Assembly (NCBI GenBank): GCA_023375675.1
Contig: JALQBC010000001.1
Span: forward strand, 1,054,001 to 1,118,000
Source: Cytospora piceicola
Lineage: Eukaryota; Ascomycota; Sordariomycetes; Diaporthales; Cytosporaceae
Direction: 5' to 3'
Length of the DNA stretch: 64,000 nucleotides
Shown here: positions 56,997-64,000 of the stretch, piece after piece
How positions within the stretch are numbered: position 1 is the first letter of the stretch
Layout: each line of letters opens with the position of its first letter
The notes under the pieces: generated by a model
Seen by the model: only the letters and a program-made list of their open reading frames with translations
Database searches by the model: none
Told to the model about the DNA's origin: nothing
Translations under genes and position numbers: made by a program

Positions 56997-57115
56997 GCCT
57001 TCTTGGCCAAGCGGTAAGGCGTCGCACTCGTACCGAGAAAATCTAATTAGAATAATAAGAGGATTTAAACTTGCACGTTATGCGAAGATCGACGGTTCGA
57101 TTCCGTCAGGAGGCA
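56997..57115 (+). tRNA. tRNA-Thr (anticodon CGU) with an intron
   Basis: The cloverleaf is complete. The acceptor stem GCCTTCT pairs with AGGAGGC (one G-T), followed by discriminator A. The D arm is GCC/GGC, the anticodon stem TCGCA/TGCGA with loop CTCGTA plus A, and the T arm GACGG/CCGTC around TTCGATT. The anticodon CGT reads ACG (Thr). A 47-nt intron (57033..57079) follows position 37, the usual eukaryotic site, and an intron ACG near its end could pair with the anticodon. A T run (57119-57123) just downstream is the Pol III terminator. Confidence 0.93.
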
Positions 57116-57118
57116 TTC

Positions 57119-57123
57119 TTTTT
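57119..57123 (+). terminator. RNA polymerase III T-run terminator of the tRNA-Thr gene
   Basis: Five T in a row begin four bases after the discriminator base, at the expected distance. Confidence 0.75.
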
Positions 57124-57840
57124 GCACCTCGCTTATATATAGTATATAGTGATAATCATTATTTTGTAAGATATAACTTTAAATATATAACAAGTATTAC
57201 TGTATATATAGATGCTAAAACGCGGCTTTATAGAAGTATGTATATATATGTTAAGAAATAGCACTTTAATCTCTATAGTAAGAAGTACTTTAATATAGAC
57301 TCGCTCTTGTTTTACAATGCTTTTAAGCTAGGTACGATCTTATTGTTATAGGATAATTTAACAATTCTTGACTTTATCTACCTAGTTGCAAGGCCTGCCT
57401 GTACTGGTATGATACATATGTATTGTAGTTGGCAAACGAATTAGAGCAATATGATCAGGGCAAAGACTAACATTCAATATACGAAAGGAGGCATCTATCC
57501 TTTTTACTTTACCACACCGCAACATACCATATATACCAGTTGAAAGGGTACCTGAACCTAGGCTAATCATGTCACGAACCTACACATAGCTGAAAGAAGG
57601 TGGAGGAAAGGGGACTGGATACAGGAACGTGCTCTGATATAAAGTTATTCTGGCAATGCATAATTCATATCTGCCGCGAGTCACTAGGCCTCCAGTAATA
57701 TAACCATGCCCTTCCTCGCAAGAAATGCTGCTAATACCGGCTATGGTATCCTCTGTTTATCTCATGTTTACTCCCAAGATTAACGTTTCATCTCAGTCCA
57801 TCAGGCGGAAACATCATCAGGTTTCGTAGGTCCGAGACCT

Positions 57841-60446
57841 CTATGATGACAACGCAAGGCATGCATCTACCGCCAACCCAACTCTGTATCGCAAAAGTCA
57901 GTCAAGAGACACTGCTGTGCTGGGATAGAGACTACGTACCGTCCCTCCTTCTGATAAATGACATCACTGATGATATCCTTGTCCAAGTCAGGGAACATGC
58001 CGGCTAAGGTTTCCACGATGTTGGCATGTTCAGCTCTGTGAAGCCTCTGCGCTTCAGCGGTCTCGGCACTCGCCTGCCTCGCAGCAGCTTCCTCAGCGGT
58101 ATACCTACTCTTATGACTGGAAGCCCTCGCTTCTGGCTGAGGCGTGTGTGCAGGGCTCCGGGCGGAGGCGCTGGAAGAGCCAACCGCTGGCTCTTCTGTG
58201 TCGGAGAACATCCTCCCTATAGTCGAAAGCGGTTTCTGGATGGACCGTAGCAGTCCAGTAATGGCTGCCTTTTCATCGTACTCCCCGCTGTCTTCGGTGG
58301 AAGAGGTCGAGCGGCGTTCCGTGTAAGAGGAGCGTGCCACGGCATCGCTCTCCATGGATGGCCGGGTCGACGAAGGTTCTCCCAAAGTACCAAACGATTG
58401 AGGTGGCCTCTCTGATGTTGCTGAGGTAGGCGGTGACTCTAAGCGGTGCTTCTCGGCAATGGCCGATACGGCCGCTTCTACATTCTTCTCGAAGTCTTCG
58501 TCGGAGATCGTCAGTGTTGTGCGGTCCATGTTCTCAATGAACTGGAGAGCCCCCATCTGCAAAGTTGGGTCAGTAGCTTGGACATGGTATGATTAGTTTT
58601 CAGACTCACTAGTGAGGAGAGGTAGTAGCCAGCTTCTCCTCCGAGTTTCTCTTGGTTACGGAATCTGAGAATGTACTGGACATTGGATACTATATGCTCC
58701 GGGTTTGCCTGGAGCACGACATATATTAGGAGTGGCATGAAAGAATCCGCTGATGAATCGGATTTGGCATGCTTGAGGAGTCCTATTCACTGTCAGCTCA
58801 GGCCCTGCAGTCTCAGTATTCGAACAGTAACACACCAAAAATGACCTTGCAGCAGTTCAGGATACATATTATTTTATCCCTGGGTGCTCGATATGACTTT
58901 ATTTTCAATAATTCTGGGGTTGTTAGCTGGAGGTCGTAACCATACTTGGGGCAAGTGGACGTTGGTGGTGGGGGCAAATACCTTGCTGGGCGAGCCTGAG
59001 GAATCGTTTCCCGCTCTCGCCTACTGGCGGGATGTCTAGATGCTCTTCACGGACCCATCCGTAGATCTTGATCTTCTGGGCCACCACCTCATCGCGCTCA
59101 ACATCTTCTTGGTGCTGGCCCCTACGCCCTGGCCCCATGGGCCGCTCTGCACCCTTTCTTCGAGGTTTGAGGCCTGGTATTGGTTGAGGCGGTGGTATGG
59201 CAGGCGAGAATGCTTGACTATACAGCCGGTTCATGACAAGCTTCTCCATGCCTTCCCGAGCATTGTCGAACTCGGCATCGGATACATCCTTCCAGACGTC
59301 ACAAAGCGCCATCTTGTTCGCAATAAAAGCCAAGAAGTCGCTGATGATCTTGACCTGCTCATGTACCATCCATTGCCGCTTCGCGAACTCGTTCAAGAAT
59401 GATCGCAAGTACTTCGCAACTGGGTCCGCTTTCTTGTTCCGCAACTGTTCCAAGAACCTGTGGAAGTCAAAGGGCAAAGCTGACTCGGGCTCCGGTTCGG
59501 GTGGGGGAGGACGATGTAACGACACTGTTGGGGACATGGGTGCACCATTGCTCTCTAGGTCATCTTTAAGCTGGCCATTTCGACCAGACAGTATAGAGAG
59601 ATCTTTTGGAGGTACCGGGGGTCCTTGGTCATCAGGATCCTTGCCCTTCGATTGCATGCTACTGGTCGAGCTAGCACCTATATGTAGACCTTGCATGTCT
59701 TGTATCTGCTGGGCAATATAGGGCACCATCGGGTCCAGACTAGAGTGCCGAGGCGGATGCTGAACCGTGCTACCTGGGAACGGCGATGCGATCTCCAGGC
59801 GTGGACTCATGACCTCGTCTTCGCCTGGACCACTGCCGCCCTCTTTAAACTGCGCCATGATGCTCTGAATCTCTGACCCGTCATGCTCACGATCCTCCTC
59901 GCTTGTGTGCCGTTTCTCATCGTCAGATCGTCCGCCTTGTGAAGAGTCGAGCGATCTTCGAGGGCGGTCGCCTGCAGTGGAGGGTGTCCTCGACGGGGGT
60001 TGAGAGACATTCGGTGTGGGCGGTGTAGGGTCAATGTATTGATTCGCTTCGATGTCGAGATACCGCGTGGAAAGTGTGTTTGTTGGGTTCGTGGTGGGCT
60101 TCAGAGTCGCAATCGAGGAGGCCATGCCTTCGATGCCATCATCTGTCTTTGGCGGCACTTCGGGTCGCACTTCCTCTAGTCCCTTCCCATGAGCACGGCC
60201 ATGCTGGTCTGGCGCTGTAGAGGGCTCGGCTGGCTGCTCCTCGAATGAGATCAAGTTCTCGGATGGGTTGGGTTGTCCCGTAGCATGCTGCGACTCGGTG
60301 GCCATGGTCTCATGCCGTGTTGAAGTCTGTAGTTCTGTTTCTGGCTCTAGCCCCATCGAGCTCTTCACCTCTGGAAGAGCAGCGTACGTTTCATGTTCCT
60401 GAAGACCAGGGTAGCTCGAAGCGTCGGGGGTGAAGGGAGGAGACAT
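57841..60446 (-). CDS. VPS9: Vps9-type Rab5 GDP/GTP exchange factor with CUE domain
   Basis: Exons are 60446..58982, 58913..58836, 58782..58610, 58556..57940 and 57883..57841, encoding 791 residues; the introns are 68, 53, 53 and 56 nt. The product activates Rab5-type GTPases (Vps21) on early endosomes. Residues 1-310 are low-complexity (Pro/Ser/Glu-rich). The helical bundle and VPS9 domain run from about 323 to 590, with FDFHRFLEQLRNK, LLKIKSYRAPRDKIICILNCCKVIFG (built over two splice junctions) and DSFMPLLIYVVLQANP...GEAGYYLSSLMGALQFIENMD. The C-terminal CUE domain, a ubiquitin binder, is at about 745-788 (MFPDLDKDIISDVIYQKEGR), and its last 14 residues come from a separate 43-nt exon. The CUE end and VPS9 core together identify the yeast Vps9 class. 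Confidence 0.93.
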
Positions 60447-61269
60447 GCACCACCGGGCAGTGTCCCGTTGAACAAGCTTGGACGGTCCAGGTGGAAAGGA
60501 AAGTGGGTTGACAAGGCGGTGGGTGATGGTGAAGGCTGACCGTGGCTTCCGGGAAACTCGACTTATTTAGAGGGATCGGCTTATGCTGTCCCTGTAGATC
60601 AATAGGCCCCGCAGGCGTCGTCGTGTCAAGCTTGTGTCAAGGCTGTATTGGGCACTCGCTACATGCATGTAGAATCAATGAGGTCAACCAAGGTGCTGTC
60701 TGTTGTTCTACTTGTCTTCGTTATCGAGGCGTGTCATGCGGCATGCCAGACAACTGCGATAAAGATTATCCGACCCGTCAGCGGTCATCATCAGGTCCCG
60801 CTAAAGCTCAAGCTCCCTTTCACGTTGAGCGGTCCCAGTGTACATAGTACGCAGTACGGCAGTACGGATGTACCCCAGGCAGCCAGGCCTGCCAGGACAC
60901 CCCGATAAACCAAGGCTGCGATAAGATTAGACCCCAACAACAACCTTGGAACCTTGAAGGGCCCGTTGAGCTTCCCCGCACATCGGCAGCCCCTCTAAGC
61001 TCAGCCCTACGGTTAGGCAGGCCCCCCCCTCTGACGCCACCTGCTGCAGCTCCTTTAAGCTCCCGTTGCGACGCTACAAATCGACCGAGTATTTAGACCC
61101 CGGGACCTCTAGAGCTCCCCCTACCTACATATAGGCAACATCTAGACCGTCGTCATCACTTGAACCTCGACAACACCTCATCCACCGACCTCACCCTCTG
61201 TTAGATAACTTCGACGAGATAGTTAGAGAGAACCAGAATCTTACAGTCTTCGATCTTTACGTCGCCATC
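60447..61269. other. Divergent intergenic region between VPS9 and the PI31 gene
   Basis: Both promoters lie in this 823-base stretch. It holds one secretory-looking ORF (60678-60908) that is not called as a gene. The last 70 bases before the PI31 ATG are probably its leader. Confidence 0.5.
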
Positions 61270-62528
61270 ATGGCAAATAACCCTCTCAGCCCGCAGAACA
61301 TCCTGCAGGGCATGGCAGATGCCCTGCCCACCCACGAGAAAGGCGACACCACATCCGATATGAGCAGTTCCGCCGAGGCTGTCGCCCTCTTCACACACTC
61401 ATGCATGACCAACCTGGGCTTCCGACTCCTGGGGTTCCACGAGGACCAGAAGAATGGTAAGTAAATCTGCTTACCCCTCCTCCCTCATCGCTTCCCAGGA
61501 CATCAATCTCACGCGCGCTTCCAGAATCGGAATGCCGGTCCCTCGCCCCTCGCATTCCCCCAAAATGGAACGCCTCAGTGTCCTCCTACTCCTTCCTCTA
61601 CGCACACACCCAGTCCTCCATGCAGTTCGTCATCAAAGTCGACCGCCTGGGCGGCAAGGCCGAGATCCGAGGCCTGGCCCTCGGCGACGAGCGTATTGCG
61701 AGGCTCGAGGTCGTGCCCAGGGATTACATCTCGTCCTCCGCACTTCCCCTGCGCATCACGCTCGACAGCGACGGCAACGAGGACCGGTCCGACCTACCCT
61801 CGAAGCTGCAGAAGGTGTTCATCTCCCCCGAGCGCATGTCCGACCTGGCGAACCTGCTCAAGATCAGCATCATCCAGAAGCTCATCCCGGGCTTGCAGAA
61901 GGAGGGATACGAGGACGCGAGGGACCCCGAAGACCGGGCGGCGCTCGAGGACGCAGACCGCCAGGGCCGCCAGGGGCCCAGCCGCCTGCGGCAGCCACCA
62001 CTGGAGCCGCAACGCCCAGAGCCGGCTCGGCCGTACCCCTATGACGACCCCCTCGCCGCACCACCGCGCAGGCCGGTGCCGGTAGGCGACTTCCCCCCTC
62101 CGGACTTTGAGGACGAGTTCGAGATCAACAGGCCGCTTGGAGGGGGCATTCGGATGCCTGGGGATGGGCGCTCGCCGTTCAACATCGGGCATGACGATCT
62201 GCACCCTCCTGGCTTGGGGCCACACGACCCCCTTCGAGGATCGTTCGTGCCTAGTGGTGGACTTCCAAGACCCGGTGGCTTGGGCGGTGGCATGCACCCT
62301 ACGTTGGACGATCCGCTGTTCCGGGACCTCCGTGGAGGAGGTGTTGGGCAGGGTGCATTTGACCCGCAAGCGCCGCCCGGCGCGAGGTGGGATCCTGTAG
62401 GTCCTGGCGGACCCAGAGGGCCAAGGTTTGGTGGCGGGCCGGGTGGAGGATTCGGTGGAGGGAACAATCCGTTTGGCGGGAACAACCCATACGGCGGGGG
62501 GAACAACCCGTTTGGTGATATTATCTGA
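61270..62528 (+). CDS. PI31-type proteasome regulator
   Basis: Exons are 61270..61456 and 61525..62528, encoding 396 residues, with a 68-nt intron. It belongs to the PI31/PSMF1 (yeast Fub1) family, which binds the 20S proteasome and influences its assembly or activity. The N-terminal domain (about 20-190) contains SAEAVALFTHSCMTNLGFRLLG, PPKWNASVSSYSFLYAHTQS and the helix LANLLKISIIQKLIPGL. The C-terminal half is Pro/Gly-rich with the family motif DEFEINRPLGGGIRMPGDGRSPFNIGHDDLHPPGL region and a Gly/Asn/Pro-rich tail of GGNNPFGG repeats. The last residues are NNPFGDII; the hydrophobic-Tyr-X ending known in animal PI31 is not seen. Confidence 0.9.
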
Positions 62529-63307
62529 GACGCGGACGTCAAAAGTTGTAAGACCAGGTAGCGCTATTGGGAGTCAACAGAACCACGCGACTCACACCTG
62601 AAATTGCGGGAGCGATGATTATGAATGAAAAAATACCCACGTGGGAGAAGGATCAAGCCAATGCACCTACAATCAACGCGCTCCCAGAATACGTTATCAA
62701 AAAGAATCCTTTATATTCTCGTGTGCTTCTCTAAAGTAATGTGCCGAGCTGGTTGGAACACTATTCTTCAGACGTACCCCTATATGTATACAGCCGCCGC
62801 GTAGTGCCCTGAGACCTCTCTCTTTCTCTCTCGTCCAAGCATGTTCCGACTTTCATTGTCATTTCAGCTTGCACAAGTGACAGCACGCCACATGGAGACA
62901 CATAGCTGTATTGTCAACAAGCGCGTTGGGGTAAGTAGTTGCCGTTCTATCTAGGCATCCTCTCGGGAATACCCTGCCGATGCTACTAAATACGAAGAGG
63001 AGAAGAGAGAGTTCAGCCGGAGGGGGGGGGGGCAGATCAGCTGTAATATTTCGTGTGCTCTCAATATTTCTATGTATGAAGTCAGGTATCGACAAAGAAC
63101 TCTTCAGGTGCTATACATCACAGTGTCTTTCTTACTCCTCCGCTAAATCGTGAAGTCCGCGCAACCACTACCCAAACGCTCGTGAAGAGATCCCGGTTCT
63201 GATCGCTTTCTACGACCATTCGACAACCCCAAGGAAAGAAGTAGCGTACGATGAGTCAGCTGGTCAGATGTAGGATATCAGCGTATCCGCATTTACCACG
63301 CCATCCC
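62529..63307. other. Convergent intergenic region between the PI31 gene and the importin gene
   Basis: About 780 bases of 3' flank, with a G run near 63021-63032. No gene is supported. Confidence 0.5.
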
Positions 63308-64000
63308 TTACTGAGCCGTCGCCAGCTCGTTTAGCTTGCTCTTCTCGTCATCCGTAAGCATGTTGTACCAGTTCTGGAAATCGGCAACGTTCTCCCTCGC
63401 TGCCCTCACAAAGAACTCAGAGAGGTACTGCTGCGTCTCATCATCGCGCATCCGGCTGCCGGCGCCCTCGGCCAGATTCATCAGGGTTTGCGCGTTGGCA
63501 CCAAGGCCGATACCGTCAAACTCGTCCTCCCATCCCTCATCACCATCATCCTCGTCCGCATCCGCAAAGTCCGCAGCCGCCTGGGCAGCAGCATTGGCGG
63601 CCCCCTGAACGCCAGATGCCGAGAGGAGCTCCTCAATGAGAACCTTGAGAATCTTGAGTGTCGTCGGGATCAAGGTGTACTGGTCCGGGTTTTGTCTAGC
63701 CCGTGACCGGGTCATTATCCTCCCGTCGCTGGGCTGGACGATCAGGTCTCCTTTGACCATGGTCTGGGAGAGACGTGCGTCGTTGAGAGAGTAGAGTTTC
63801 GACAAAGCAATGACGTTTTGTCGAATTTCGTCGTATCCTGCGAAATTGATGGAGTTCTCGAGCCATTTGTTCATAACCACCTGAAGACCATTGTGGCCGC
63901 CAATATCGAGGTTGCCTAGGAACTGTACGACGTCACCAGCCTGCATCAGGGACAGGCGGGCAAACACGAGTATCAGGGACTGGATGATTGGAGCTGCTTC
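63308..64000 (-). CDS. KAP114: C-terminal part of an importin-9/Kap114-like karyopherin (partial)
   Basis: The frame is open from the right edge to a TAA at 63310..63308, giving 230 residues; the 5' part lies outside the window. The sequence is a HEAT-repeat C-terminus of an importin-beta protein. It has MQAGDVVQFLGNLDIGGHNGLQVVMNKWLEN, the basic R-S-R-A-R-Q-N-P-D-Q-Y-T-x-I-P motif, and the acidic insertion DADEDDGDEGWEDEF, as in importin-9/Kap114, followed by terminal HEAT helices (EFFVRAARENVADFQNWYNML). These receptors carry histones and TBP into the nucleus. The family is well supported; the exact orthologue less so. Confidence 0.85.
   Translation of the reverse strand, partial: EAAPIIQSLILVFARLSLMQAGDVVQFLGNLDIGGHNGLQVVMNKWLENSINFAGYDEIRQNVIALSKLYSLNDARLSQTMVKGDLIVQPSDGRIMTRSRARQNPDQYTLIPTTLKILKVLIEELLSASGVQGAANAAAQAAADFADADEDDGDEGWEDEFDGIGLGANAQTLMNLAEGAGSRMRDDETQQYLSEFFVRAARENVADFQNWYNMLTDDEKSKLNELATAQ

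Larger units (their letters stand above)
55078..57840. other. AT-rich gene-poor island with one tRNA gene
   Basis: About 2.8 kb lies between the RBR and Vps9 genes. Most of it (from about 55480) is markedly AT- and TA-rich, unlike the GC-rich genes on both sides. No protein gene is seen. A G run occurs at about 55838-55848. The richness in TA suggests decayed, possibly RIP-mutated, repeat DNA, but no transposon domain or terminal repeat could be recognised. The only clear feature is the tRNA. Confidence 0.6.

Overview
The window is nuclear DNA of a filamentous ascomycete (Pezizomycotina, most likely Sordariomycetes). The reasons: protein-coding genes are split by short GT-AG introns (51-179 nt), intergenic DNA is modest, and the gene set includes filamentous-fungal orthologues such as a BLI-3-like protein, a single-domain UDP-galactose 4-epimerase, an allantoin/uracil-type NCS1 permease and a short Msc2-like zinc transporter. 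Genus cannot be decided from the sequence alone. Exon structures below were built by hand from splice signals, reading frame and protein-family agreement.

Layout. Bases 1-90 hold the N-terminus of a gene leaving the left edge. 1.2-2.3 kb FAD synthase (+). 2.8-6.7 kb SUN-domain protein Sad1 (-). 9.1-10.4 kb UDP-glucose 4-epimerase (-). 11.5-17.2 kb a 1857-residue ankyrin-like solenoid protein with a coiled-coil tail (-). 20.4-23.9 kb SNF2/RING helicase-like protein (+). 25.2-26.9 kb F-box-like protein (-). 28.2-28.8 kb BLI-3 (-). 29.5-30.5 kb DPH5 (-), divergent from SNU23 at 30.8-31.5 kb (+). 32.3-34.0 kb CDF zinc transporter (-). 35.3-36.8 kb ALG1 (+). 37.3-37.9 kb Ubc7-type E2 (-). 39.8-40.9 kb carnitine/acylcarnitine carrier (+). 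41.3-44.1 kb TFIIIC subunit (-). 44.7-45.9 kb GPI8 (-). 47.7-49.8 kb histidine-phosphatase-fold protein (+). 51.6-53.4 kb NCS1 permease (+). 53.6-55.1 kb RBR-type E3 ligase (-). 55.1-57.8 kb an AT-rich gene-poor island with one intron-bearing tRNA-Thr(CGU). 57.8-60.4 kb Vps9 (-). 61.3-62.5 kb PI31 proteasome regulator (+). 63.3 kb to the right edge, the C-terminus of an importin-9/Kap114-like karyopherin (-).

Most genes are conserved housekeeping genes with no operon-like logic. Some share broad themes: ER glycosylation, GPI anchoring and ER-associated degradation (ALG1, GPI8, Ubc7), ubiquitin/proteasome (Ubc7, RBR E3, F-box, PI31), and nuclear functions (Sad1, SNF2, TFIIIC, SNU23, karyopherin). 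This is not evidence of a cluster. No virus, CRISPR array, biosynthetic cluster or intact transposon was seen.

Most interesting items: (1) the giant ankyrin-like protein is built from about eleven regularly spaced super-repeats of 91-117 residues, not simple 33-residue repeats; (2) the octamer palindrome ACCTAGGT occurs at least 11 times, always between genes, often inside larger palindromes up to 20 bp; (3) the RBR E3 ligase has a 14-nt micro-exon, and its predicted catalytic Cys codon is split across the preceding intron; (4) several genes have coding first exons of only 15-35 nt; (5) a short upstream ORF overlaps the permease start.
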